Shown here piece after piece: positions 38,749 to 47,272 of a DNA stretch of 64,000 nucleotides (position 1 is the stretch's first letter; each line of letters opens with the position of its first letter). The notes beneath the pieces were generated by a model. The model was not told the DNA's origin and ran no database searches. It saw only the letters and a program-made list of their open reading frames with translations. The DNA lies in the NCBI RefSeq assembly GCF_032681285.1, contig NZ_CP136336.1:5133001-5197000 (forward strand), in the 5' to 3' direction. The DNA is from Piscinibacter gummiphilus. Lineage in GTDB: Bacteria > Pseudomonadota > Gammaproteobacteria > Burkholderiales > Burkholderiaceae_C. A program made the translations under genes and the position numbers.

Positions 38749-40506
38749 GTGGACAGCACGCAAGTTGAGAGCACACGTTCGCGCCAGAGTGGCCGATTGG
38801 GCGCCTGGCTGAAGCAGCGCACCCGCACCGGCCTGGCCCTGGTGATGGCGGCACTCGTCGTCGCCTGCGGCGCCGGCAAGGAAAACGACGAGCAGCAAAC
38901 GCCCGCGAGCAACGGCCCGGCGCCCACGCGCAACGAGGCAGCGCGCTTCCTCGCGCAGGCCAGCTACGGCCCGAGCGAAGCGTCGATCAACGCGCTCACG
39001 CGCACCAGCTTCGCCGCCTGGATCGAAGCGCAGTTCAACCTGCCGCGCCTGCCGCACCGCACGCACTACGACCGGCGCGATGCCGAGCTCGAAACCACGA
39101 TGCAGGACCCGAGCGCAGCGCAGTTCCGCGAGAGCTACTGGGCGCAGGCGCTCTCGCGCGACGACCAGCTTCGCCAGCGCGCCACCTTCGCGCTCTCCCA
39201 GATCTTCGTGATCTCGTTCGCCGACAGCACGCTGGCCAACAACCCGCGCGGTGTGACCTCGTACTACGACATGCTGGCCGAGCACGCCTTCGGCAACTAC
39301 CGCGACCTGCTGGAGCGCGTGAGCCTGCACCCGATGATGGGCATCTACCTGACCCACATGCGCAACCAGAAGGAGAACCCCGCCACCGGCCGGGTGCCCG
39401 ACGAAAACTATGCGCGCGAGATCATGCAGCTGTTCTCGATCGGCCTCTACGAGCTGAACAACGACGGCACGCTGCGCGGCGGCACCGAGACCGAGACCTA
39501 CACCCATGCCGACATCCAGGGCCTGGCCAAGGTCTTCACCGGCTACAGCTGGTACGCGGGCCCGAACCTCGCCGACCGCACCACCCGCCGCTTCGGCGGC
39601 GCCGATGCGCAGCCCGACCGCGACTGGCAGCCGATGCAGGCCTACAACGCCTTCCACTCCACCAGCGAGAAGCGCTTCCTCGGGCGCACGATCCCGGCCA
39701 GCACCACGGCCGATGCCGACGCCGACCTGCGCATCGCGCTCGACACGATCTTCAACCACCCCAACGTCGGCCCCTTCATCGGCAAGCTGCTGATCCAGCG
39801 CATGGTCACCAGCAACCCGAGCCCGGCCTATGTGGGCCGCGTGGCTTCGGCCTTCAACAACAACGGCCGCGGCGTGCGTGGCGACATGAAGGCGGTGTGG
39901 CGGGCCATCCTGCTCGACCCCGAAGCGCGCAACCCTGACCTTGCCAACCCGCACTACGGCAAGATCCGGGAACCGCTGCTGCGCCTGTCGCACTTCCTGC
40001 GCGTCTTCAAGGCCACATCGACCACCGGCAACTGGACTGGCATCGACAACACCGATGACCCGGCCAGCCGCCTCAGCCAGACGGCGATGCGCTCGCCCTC
40101 GGTCTTCAACTTCTACCGCCCCGGCTTCACGCCGCCCAACAGCGCCGCGGCCACCGCAGGCCTGGTGGCACCGGAGCTGCAGCTGGCCAACGAGGTGTCG
40201 GTCGCCGGCTACCTCAACTACCTGCGCGGCACCTGGCTCACCACCGGCGCCGGCCGCGACATCCAGCTCGACTTCAGCGCCGAGACCGCGATCGCCGACA
40301 ACGCCACTGCGCTCGTCGACCGGCTCAACCTGCTGCTGATGTCGGGCCAGATGAGCACGACCCACCGCGACCTGGTGATCAATGCCGTCACCAGCCGCAG
40401 CATCCCGGCGACCAACCAGACCAACATCGACACCGCACGCCGCGAGCGTGTGTTCATCGCCATCCTCCTGACGATGGCCTCGCCGGATTACCTGGTGCAA
40501 AAGTAA
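38749..40506 (+). CDS. DUF1800-domain lipoprotein-like protein
   Basis: The 585-residue protein has a basic N terminus, a hydrophobic segment with a lipobox-like VVACG (about residues 37-44) and a DUF1800 domain over most of its length (RFLAQASYGPSEASI at the start, ARAEIMQLFSIGLYELN-like helix near 220, and a C-terminal FNFYRPGFTPP region). DUF1800 proteins are exported and of unknown function, and are nearly always next to a DUF1501 gene, as here (13 bases). The GTG at 38749 is supported by a very strong GGAGGAGGGG ribosome-binding site. Confidence 0.85.
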   Translation: MDSTQVESTRSRQSGRLGAWLKQRTRTGLALVMAALVVACGAGKENDEQQTPASNGPAPTRNEAARFLAQASYGPSEASINALTRTSFAAWIEAQFNLPRLPHRTHYDRRDAELETTMQDPSAAQFRESYWAQALSRDDQLRQRATFALSQIFVISFADSTLANNPRGVTSYYDMLAEHAFGNYRDLLERVSLHPMMGIYLTHMRNQKENPATGRVPDENYAREIMQLFSIGLYELNNDGTLRGGTETETYTHADIQGLAKVFTGYSWYAGPNLADRTTRRFGGADAQPDRDWQPMQAYNAFHSTSEKRFLGRTIPASTTADADADLRIALDTIFNHPNVGPFIGKLLIQRMVTSNPSPAYVGRVASAFNNNGRGVRGDMKAVWRAILLDPEARNPDLANPHYGKIREPLLRLSHFLRVFKATSTTGNWTGIDNTDDPASRLSQTAMRSPSVFNFYRPGFTPPNSAAATAGLVAPELQLANEVSVAGYLNYLRGTWLTTGAGRDIQLDFSAETAIADNATALVDRLNLLLMSGQMSTTHRDLVINAVTSRSIPATNQTNIDTARRERVFIAILLTMASPDYLVQK

Positions 40507-40519
40507 GAGGGAGATCGAC

Positions 40520-42028
40520 ATGCGACACGACCACGCCTCCCGCCGCGAATTCCTGCGCCGCGCCGCCATCCTCTCGGGCACGGTGGGCCCGGCCGGGCTG
40601 CCCTTTGCGCTCAACCTCGCGACGATGAACGCCGCGGTGGCACAGACCGCGCCCAGCTACAAGGCCATCGTCTGCCTGTTCCTGTATGGCGGCAACGACT
40701 CGGCCAACATGGTGCTGCCCACCGACACTGCGTCGTGGACGACCTACCAGACCGTGCGCGCCACCGGCACCGACCCGATCGCGCTGCGCCCGGTGGGCAC
40801 CGCCCCCGACCCCACGGCCGCACGCGCCTCGCCGGCGGCGCTCGGTGGCGTGCTGCCGCTCAGCCCGAACTTCACCGCCTCGCCGGTCAACAACACCCGC
40901 AGCTTCGCGCTGCACCCGTCGATGACGGAGATGCAGACGCTGTTCAACGCCCCCACCGGCAGCCGGCTGGCCGTCATCGCCAATGCAGGCCCGCTCATCT
41001 TCCCGATGACCAAGGCGGAGTACCAGGCCAACTCGGCCTCGCGCCCGCGGCCGGCGAAGCTCTTCTCGCACAACGACCAGCAATCGACCTGGCAGGCACT
41101 CGGCCCCGAAGGCGCGCGGGTGGGCTGGGGTGGCCGCTTCGGCGACCTCATGGCCAGCAGCAACACCAACACCGTCTTCACCAGCATCTCGGTGAGCGGC
41201 AACGCGGTGTTCATGGCCGGGCAGTACATCTTCCAGTACCAGATCGGCACCGGCGGCGCCACCGCCGTGGGCGGTATCACCGGCAGCCTCTTCGGCTCGG
41301 CTGCGGCCGCCACCGCCTACCGCAACCTCATCACGGCCAACGGCAACCCGAATGCCGTGTCGCACCTGCTCGGGCGCGAGCAGACCAACATCACCAAGCG
41401 CTCAATCGACGCACAGGCGCAGTTCCAGCAGGAGTTCACCAACGCCAACGCCCTGGTGGCCGCACCGTCGCAGTACGTGCCGCCCTCCACCGGCGTCGCC
41501 GCCAACAACAACCTAGCGCAGCAGCTGCAGGCCGTCGCCCGCATCATCGCGGCGCGCGGCAACCTGGGCGTGCAGCGGCAGGTGTTCTTCGTCAACATGG
41601 GCGGCTTCGACACCCACGACAACCAGAACCGCACCCAGGCCGACCTGATGGCGCGGTTGTCGCACGCCATCGGCTACTTCGACACCGTGCTCGGCACGCT
41701 GGGCCTGCGCGAGAGCGTCACGCTCTTCACCGGCTCCGATTTCGGCCGCACCTTCACCACCAACGGCGACGGCACCGACCACGGCTGGGGTGCGCACCAC
41801 TTCGTCTACGGCGGCGCGGTCAACGGCAAAGAGATCTACGGCCGCTTCCCGCAGGTGGGCTTGAACCACAACGACGAGGTGGGCTCCGGCAGCTTCCTGC
41901 CCGGTGTCTCGGTCGACCAGATCGGGGCCACGATCGGCAAGTGGTTCGGCGTGTCCGACAGCAACCTCGACTCCGTGTTCCCCAACCTGCGGAACTTCCA
42001 GCGCGATCTCGGGTTCATGAGAGCCTGA
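40520..42028 (+). CDS. DUF1501 twin-arginine-exported protein
   Basis: The 502-residue protein starts with a twin-arginine signal (SRREFLRRAA at about 7-16, then a hydrophobic stretch ending near AVAQ), so it is probably folded in the cytoplasm and exported by Tat. The remainder is a DUF1501 domain, distantly related to the alkaline phosphatase/sulfatase fold, with LFLYGGNDSANMVLP near the mature N terminus, GGFDTHDNQ at about residue 358, and FTGSDFGRTFTTNGDGTDHGWG. The aspartates and histidines in these motifs look like metal ligands; this is inferred from fold similarity. Substrate unknown. Confidence 0.87.
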   Translation: MRHDHASRREFLRRAAILSGTVGPAGLPFALNLATMNAAVAQTAPSYKAIVCLFLYGGNDSANMVLPTDTASWTTYQTVRATGTDPIALRPVGTAPDPTAARASPAALGGVLPLSPNFTASPVNNTRSFALHPSMTEMQTLFNAPTGSRLAVIANAGPLIFPMTKAEYQANSASRPRPAKLFSHNDQQSTWQALGPEGARVGWGGRFGDLMASSNTNTVFTSISVSGNAVFMAGQYIFQYQIGTGGATAVGGITGSLFGSAAAATAYRNLITANGNPNAVSHLLGREQTNITKRSIDAQAQFQQEFTNANALVAAPSQYVPPSTGVAANNNLAQQLQAVARIIAARGNLGVQRQVFFVNMGGFDTHDNQNRTQADLMARLSHAIGYFDTVLGTLGLRESVTLFTGSDFGRTFTTNGDGTDHGWGAHHFVYGGAVNGKEIYGRFPQVGLNHNDEVGSGSFLPGVSVDQIGATIGKWFGVSDSNLDSVFPNLRNFQRDLGFMRA

Positions 42029-42050
42029 TCCTTTTCCTCAAACGCCCTAT

Positions 42051-42632
42051 ATGAACAGCAGCACCTCCTTGTCCGAACCGCTCGCCCCCGGCGCCGTGGC
42101 ACGCCCGAGCGCCAACCCGACCGTGTGGTGGGTTGCCGGTGGCCTGAGCCTGCTTGGCGTCGGCGCCCTGGCAGCCGCGCTGATGAAGAGCCCGAGCGAC
42201 ACGCCCGCACCGGCCCAGCCGGTGCCGGTGGCCACCACGAAGGCCGCCACGGCGAAAGCCCCCGTGGCGCCCAAGCAGACCAACACCGTGACCTGCGCGC
42301 ATTGCGGCACCGTCGAGAGCGTGAAGGCCGAGAAGCAGAAGGGCGAAGGCACGGGCCTCGGCGCCGTCGGCGGTGCAGTCGTCGGCGGCGTTGTAGGCCA
42401 TCAAGTCGGCAACGGCAATGGCAAGAAGGCCATGACCGTGCTGGGGGCCGTCGGCGGCGGCCTGGCAGGTCACGAGATCGAGAAACACGCCCGCAGCACC
42501 ACCGTCTACCACGTGCAGCTGCGCATGGACGACGGCAGCACCCGCACCGTCACCCAGACCACGGCGCCCGCCGTGGGTGCGCGGGTCGAAGTGCAGGGCA
42601 ACGAGTTGAAGGTGCGCCCTGCCAAGGGCTGA
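42051..42632 (+). CDS. glycine-zipper 2TM-domain protein
   Basis: The 193-residue protein has an N-terminal membrane anchor (about 25-45), an Ala/Pro/Lys linker, a CxxC pair in VTCAHCGTVES, and a glycine-zipper region (about 104-145, GLGAVGGAVVGGVVGHQVG and TVLGAVGGGLAGHEIEK). A small beta domain follows (RMDDGSTRTVTQ). Such proteins sit in the envelope, often in the outer membrane, and are of unknown role. It follows DUF1501 after 22 bases and is probably the third gene of that operon. Confidence 0.82.
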   Translation: MNSSTSLSEPLAPGAVARPSANPTVWWVAGGLSLLGVGALAAALMKSPSDTPAPAQPVPVATTKAATAKAPVAPKQTNTVTCAHCGTVESVKAEKQKGEGTGLGAVGGAVVGGVVGHQVGNGNGKKAMTVLGAVGGGLAGHEIEKHARSTTVYHVQLRMDDGSTRTVTQTTAPAVGARVEVQGNELKVRPAKG

Positions 42633-42635
42633 AGT

Positions 42636-44165
42636 TCAGGAGGGCGCCATGAGCAGGCGCCGGTACTGGATCGCCTCGGCCAGGTGCGGCGCCCGGATCA
42701 CCGGGCTGGCGGCGAGGTCGGCCACGGTGCGCGCCACCCGCAGCACGCGGTGGTAGCTGCGTGCCGACCAGCCCAGGCGCGCCGAAGCGCTCTGCAGCAG
42801 CCGCGTCTCCGCGTCGCCGAGCGCGCAATGCGCGTCGATCGCCGAGCCCGCCAGGCGCGCGTTGCTGCACCCCTGGCGTGACAGCGCCGCCTCGCGCGCG
42901 GCCAGCACCCGATCGGCCACCTGGGCGCTGGGCTCGCCATCCGGTGCCGACGCGAGCGTGTCGGGCGAGACAGCCGGCACCTCCACCTGCAGGTCGATGC
43001 GGTCGAGCAAAGGGCCGCTGAGCCGGCCCTGGTAGCGCAGCACCACATCGGGCGTGCACCGGCAGGCCCGCAAGGGGCTGCCCAGGTGGCCGCACGGGCA
43101 CGGGTTCATCGCGGCGATCAACTGGAACGAGGCCGGGTATTCGGCCTGGCGTGCGGCCCGCGAGATGGTGACGCGGCCGGTCTCCATCGGCTCGCGCAAG
43201 GCTTCGAGCGCGGCCCGCGGGAACTCGGGCAGTTCATCGAGGAAGAGCACACCATGATGGGCCAGCGAGATCTCACCCGGGCGAGGCGGCGAGCCGCCCC
43301 CGACGAGCGCCACCGCGGACGCCCCGTGGTGCGGCGCACGCACGTTGCGCACCCTCCAGCGCTCGGGCGAGAAGCCGTGGTACAGGCTCAGCACGGCGGC
43401 CGATTCCAGGGCTTCGTCTTGCGTGAGCGGCGGCAACAGGCCTGCGAAGCGCTGCGCCAGCATCGACTTGCCGGTGCCAGGCGGGCCCATCATCAGGAGT
43501 GAATGGCTGCCCGCGGCGGCCACCTCGAGCGCACGTTTGGCGCCGGCCTGGCCCTTCACCTCGCGCAGGTCGGGGAGTGTCTCGGCGACCGTCGACAGCC
43601 GGGCTTGCGCCCGTACCAGCTCGCCTCGCTGCGTCGCATCGCCGGGCAACAGCGCCTGCACGACCTCGAGCAGATGGCCCGCGCCGTAGATCGGCAAGCC
43701 CTCAACCAGCGCGGCTTCCTGCGCGCTGCCCTGCGGCAGCACCAGCGCACGCGGCACCGGCCCTTCGCGGCGCTTGAGCGCCAGGCCCATCGCCAACGCG
43801 CCGCGCACCGGGCGCAGTTCACCCGAGAGCGACAACTCGCCGGCAAACTCGTAGCGGTCGAGCAGGGCGGTGTCGATCTGCCCGCTGGCAGCGAGGATGC
43901 CCAGTGCAATCGGCAGGTCGAAGCGACCGGTCTCCTTGGGCAGGTCGGCCGGCGCCAGGTTCACCGTGATGCGCTTGTTAAAGGGGAATTCGAGGCCGCT
44001 GTTCTGCAGCGCCGCCCGAACGCGCTCCCGCGCCTCCTTGACCTCGGTGTCGGCCAGGCCGACCAGCGTGAAGCTCGGCAGGCCGTTGGCCAGGTGGACC
44101 TCGACCGTGACCTCCGGCGCCGCCAGGCCGTCGAGCGCGCGGCTGTGGATCACCGCCAATGACAT
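42636..44165 (-). CDS. comM: ComM/YifB-type magnesium-chelatase-like AAA+ helicase
   Basis: ComM is a hexameric helicase that promotes branch migration during natural transformation. The 509-residue product has the N-terminal LonC-like/ChlI domain (VEVHLANGLPSFTLVGLADTEVKEARERV), Walker A MMGPPGTGKSM, Walker B GVLFLDELPEF and a C-terminal Mg-chelatase domain with zinc-type cysteines (NPCPCGHLG and RACRCTP). Length is normal. The start is ATG 44165. It is divergent from the torF-glnK-amtB operon. Confidence 0.94.
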   Translation of the reverse strand: MSLAVIHSRALDGLAAPEVTVEVHLANGLPSFTLVGLADTEVKEARERVRAALQNSGLEFPFNKRITVNLAPADLPKETGRFDLPIALGILAASGQIDTALLDRYEFAGELSLSGELRPVRGALAMGLALKRREGPVPRALVLPQGSAQEAALVEGLPIYGAGHLLEVVQALLPGDATQRGELVRAQARLSTVAETLPDLREVKGQAGAKRALEVAAAGSHSLLMMGPPGTGKSMLAQRFAGLLPPLTQDEALESAAVLSLYHGFSPERWRVRNVRAPHHGASAVALVGGGSPPRPGEISLAHHGVLFLDELPEFPRAALEALREPMETGRVTISRAARQAEYPASFQLIAAMNPCPCGHLGSPLRACRCTPDVVLRYQGRLSGPLLDRIDLQVEVPAVSPDTLASAPDGEPSAQVADRVLAAREAALSRQGCSNARLAGSAIDAHCALGDAETRLLQSASARLGWSARSYHRVLRVARTVADLAASPVIRAPHLAEAIQYRRLLMAPS

Positions 44166-44270
44166 TGTTTTCTCCCTGTTGGGCACCCGGCGGCTGCATG
44201 CCGCCTTGTTTTGATGCGGAGCGCATTGTCCGCAGCCACCCCGCCCCGACCATCCCGCAAAGGTCGGATC

Positions 44271-44287
44271 TGCACCGCCAACGTGCC
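44271..44287 (+). promoter_or_regulatory. NtrC-like enhancer site
   Basis: TGCACC-gccaa-CGTGCC closely fits the NtrC consensus TGCACC-N5-GGTGCA, and lies about 92 bases upstream of a strong sigma-54 promoter, a normal enhancer distance. The genes served (glnK, amtB) are classical NtrC targets. Confidence 0.6.
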
Positions 44288-44348
44288 AAACGGGGTGAAT
44301 CGCCTCGTCAAAGCACCAACATGGAGAGAAATGCGAGCCGCCAATCCT

Positions 44349-44373
44349 GTTTTGGGGCAAGGCGCCCCAAAAC
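44349..44373. promoter_or_regulatory. perfect 10-bp palindrome just upstream of the sigma-54 promoter
   Basis: GTTTTGGGGC (44349-44358) and GCCCCAAAAC (44364-44373) are perfect inverted repeats with a 5-base centre, ending 6 bases before the -24 element. It could be an operator or a strong hairpin; it does not resemble an NtrC site. Confidence 0.6.
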
Positions 44374-44378
44374 GACGT

Positions 44379-44394
44379 TGGCACAAAAGCTGCA
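44379..44394 (+). promoter_or_regulatory. sigma-54 (RpoN) promoter of torF-glnK-amtB
   Basis: TGGCAC-aaaag-CTGCA has GG and GC exactly 10 bases apart, matching the -24/-12 consensus TGGCAC-N5-TTGCA at all but one position. It lies 48 bases before the torF start codon. Confidence 0.85.
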
Positions 44395-44441
44395 AACCGT
44401 GTTGCCGCACCCTTCACCCACCCGAACGCGGAGAACACTAC

Positions 44442-45203
44442 ATGCTCAAGAAGTCGTTGCTGGCCCTGGCCGTTATCGCCTCGGCTCTTCCTGCCATCAG
44501 CTTTGCCGAAGAAGCCAGTCCGCTCTCTTTCAACCTTGGCGTGGTGACCGACTACCGCTACCGCGGCATCTCGCAAACCCGCTTCGAACCCGCCCTGCAA
44601 TTTGGCGCCGACCTGTCGCTGCCCGCCGGCTTCTACATCGGCACCTGGGGTTCGACCATCAAGTGGATCCGTGACTCGGGTGGCGACTCCACCGTCGAGG
44701 TCGACGTGTACGCCGGCTGGAAGAGCGAAGTGACCAAGGGCCTGACCCTCGACTTCGGCGTGCTGCAGTACGTCTACCCGAGCGCCAAGACCGCCGCCTG
44801 GGACGCCGTCTACGACGACCCCAACACCACCGAGTTGTACGGCGCCGTCACCTTCGGTCCGGCGACCGTCAAGTACTCGCACTCGACGAGCAACCTCTTT
44901 GGAAACCGCGACAGCAAGGGCAGCGGCTACCTTGACCTGAGCGCGACCTTCGAATTGCCCGAAGGCGTCATGCTGACCCCGCACGTGGGCTACCAGAAGA
45001 TCAAGAACTACAAGTCGCTGTCTTACACCGACTACTCGCTCAGCCTGAGCAAGGACATCTCGGGCACCGTCGTGAGCCTCACCTACGTCGGCACCAACAC
45101 CAAGACCATCGCCGGCAACCCCAACGGCAATGCGTACTACGACCCGTCAGGCGCCAACCTCGGCAAGGACACCGTGGTGTTCGGCATCAAGCGCACCTTC
45201 TAA
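44442..45203 (+). CDS. TorF-family putative porin
   Basis: The 253-residue protein has a signal peptide (ending near AISFAE) and a beta-barrel rich in alternating aromatic residues, ending in a C-terminal phenylalanine (GIKRTF) as expected for an outer-membrane protein. It matches the TorF/TIGR02001 family through LGVVTDYRYRGISQT. In Burkholderiales the family commonly precedes glnK-amtB, as here, suggesting a channel for ammonium or small nitrogen compounds; this is inference. A sigma-54 promoter lies upstream, so it should be induced by nitrogen limitation. glnK follows after 26 bases. Confidence 0.88.
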   Translation: MLKKSLLALAVIASALPAISFAEEASPLSFNLGVVTDYRYRGISQTRFEPALQFGADLSLPAGFYIGTWGSTIKWIRDSGGDSTVEVDVYAGWKSEVTKGLTLDFGVLQYVYPSAKTAAWDAVYDDPNTTELYGAVTFGPATVKYSHSTSNLFGNRDSKGSGYLDLSATFELPEGVMLTPHVGYQKIKNYKSLSYTDYSLSLSKDISGTVVSLTYVGTNTKTIAGNPNGNAYYDPSGANLGKDTVVFGIKRTF

Positions 45204-45214
45204 CCCACCCATAA

Positions 45215-45568
<354 letters not shown>

Positions 45569-45597
45569 CGCACAAGACGAACGAGAGACAACCCATC

Positions 45598-47100
45598 ATG
45601 AAGAAACTCATTGCAACCCTCGCCCTGGGCCTCGCGGTCCTGGGCTTCAGCGGGGCCGTGCTGGCCCAGGCGGCCTCGGCCCCAGAGGCGGCTGCCTCGG
45701 TGGCAGCCGTCGCTGCACCCGCCGCGGCTTCGGCCGCTGACGCGGCCTCGGCTCCCGCCGCTGCCGCGGCCCCCGTGGCCAACAAGGGCGACGTCGCCTG
45801 GATGATCGTCGCCACGCTCCTCGTCATCATGATGACGGTGCCGGGCCTCGCCCTCTTCTACGGCGGCCTGGTGCGCAGCAAGAACATGCTGTCGGTGCTG
45901 ATGCAGGTGCTCGTCACCTTCTCGCTGATCGTCGTGCTGTGGTGCATCTACGGCTACAGCCTGGCGTTCACCGAAGGCAACTCCTACATCGGCGGCTTCG
46001 ACCGGCTGTTCATGAAGGGTCTCTTCGACCCCGCTGCAGGCACCTTCGCGATGGCCGCGACCTTCAGCAAGGGCGTCTACATCCCCGAGCTGCTGTTCGC
46101 CGCCTTCCAGGCCACCTTCGCCGGCATCACCTGCTGCCTGATCGTCGGCGCCTTCGCCGAGCGCATCAAGTTCAGCGCGGTGCTGCTGTTCATGGTCCTG
46201 TGGTTCACGTTCAGCTACGCGCCGATCGCCCACATGGTCTGGTTCTGGATGGGCCCGGACGCCTACGCCAGCAAGGAAGTGGTCGACGCGATGAACGCCA
46301 AGGCCGGCCTGATCTGGCAGTGGGGCGCGCTCGACTTCGCGGGCGGCACCGTGGTGCACATCAACGCCGCTGTCGCGGGCCTGGTGGGTGCCTTCATGGT
46401 GGGCAAGCGCGTGGGCTACGGCAAGGAAGCCTTCACCCCGCACTCGCTGACGCTGACGATGGTCGGTGCCTCGCTGCTGTGGGTGGGCTGGTTCGGCTTC
46501 AACGCCGGCTCGGCCCTGGAAGCAGGCAACAGCGCCGTGCTGGCCTTCATGAACACCTTCTCGGCCACGGCCGCGGCGGTGCTCGCCTGGTCCATCGGTG
46601 AAGCGCTGATGCGCGGCAAGGCCTCGATGCTGGGTGCAGCGTCGGGTGCCGTCGCCGGTCTGGTCGCCATCACCCCGGCCGCCGGCAACGTCGGCCTGAT
46701 GGGCGCGATCGTGATCGGCTTCGTTGCCGGCTTCGCCTGCCTCTGGGGTGTCAACGGCCTGAAGAAGATGCTCGGCGCGGACGACTCGCTCGACGTGTTC
46801 GGCGTGCACGGTGTCGGCGGCATCGTCGGCGCCCTGCTGACCGGCGTGTTCAACACGCAGGCCCTGGCAGGCCCCGGCTTGGTCGGCGACTGGGTCACCG
46901 CCTCGGTCACGTCCAACGGCATCGGCGCCCAGGTCTGGATCCAGCTGAAGGCTGTGCTGCTGACCGTGGTCTGGTCGGGTGTGGTCTCGGTGGTCGCCTT
47001 CAAGATCGTCGACCTGGTGATCGGTCTGCGCGTGCCGGAAGAAGAGGAACGCGAAGGCCTGGACATCACGTCGCACGGCGAAACCGCTTACCACCAGTAA
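45598..47100 (+). CDS. amtB: ammonium transporter AmtB
   Basis: AmtB moves ammonium across the inner membrane and is gated by GlnK. The 500-residue protein has a signal peptide and an Ala-rich periplasmic N-terminal extension (about 20-60), then the transporter core with 11 membrane helices. Family signatures include the GLALFYGGLVRSKNMLS start, the DFAGGTVVHINAAVAGLVGA segment with the first pore histidine, and DVFGVHGVGGIVGALLTG with the second. It closes the nitrogen-controlled operon, and a clear terminator follows. Confidence 0.96.
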   Translation: MKKLIATLALGLAVLGFSGAVLAQAASAPEAAASVAAVAAPAAASAADAASAPAAAAAPVANKGDVAWMIVATLLVIMMTVPGLALFYGGLVRSKNMLSVLMQVLVTFSLIVVLWCIYGYSLAFTEGNSYIGGFDRLFMKGLFDPAAGTFAMAATFSKGVYIPELLFAAFQATFAGITCCLIVGAFAERIKFSAVLLFMVLWFTFSYAPIAHMVWFWMGPDAYASKEVVDAMNAKAGLIWQWGALDFAGGTVVHINAAVAGLVGAFMVGKRVGYGKEAFTPHSLTLTMVGASLLWVGWFGFNAGSALEAGNSAVLAFMNTFSATAAAVLAWSIGEALMRGKASMLGAASGAVAGLVAITPAAGNVGLMGAIVIGFVAGFACLWGVNGLKKMLGADDSLDVFGVHGVGGIVGALLTGVFNTQALAGPGLVGDWVTASVTSNGIGAQVWIQLKAVLLTVVWSGVVSVVAFKIVDLVIGLRVPEEEEREGLDITSHGETAYHQ

Positions 47101-47110
47101 GCCGTAGACA

Positions 47111-47128
47111 AGCAAGCGCACGCTTGCT
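47111..47128 (+). repeat. 8-bp hairpin downstream of amtB
   Basis: AGCAAGCG-ca-CGCTTGCT is a perfect inverted repeat 10 bases after the amtB stop and just before the terminator. It may protect the 3' end of the transcript. Confidence 0.5.
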
Positions 47129-47136
47129 GTCAACCG

Positions 47137-47167
47137 AAAAGGCCACCGCGAGGTGGCCTTTTCTTTT
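47137..47167 (+). terminator. intrinsic terminator of torF-glnK-amtB
   Basis: AAAAGGCCACC (47137-47147), loop GCGA and GGTGGCCTTTT (47152-47162) form a perfect 11-bp stem followed by CTTTT, a textbook rho-independent terminator. Confidence 0.92.
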
Positions 47168-47272
47168 GCGGAACCGAATGCAGCGGACCGCGGCGCGCCG
47201 CTTGCACTGCGCCAATGCGACCCCAACTCCTAGAATTCCGACTCCTCCACCCTGTCTTCCGGGCCCTCACCC

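Noticed and set aside
44189..44211. GGCGGC-tgcat-GCCGCC hairpin followed by TTGTTTT read as a terminator on the plus strand
   Set aside because: No plus-strand gene ends there; it is in the 5' leader of the minus-strand comM gene and there is nothing it would terminate.
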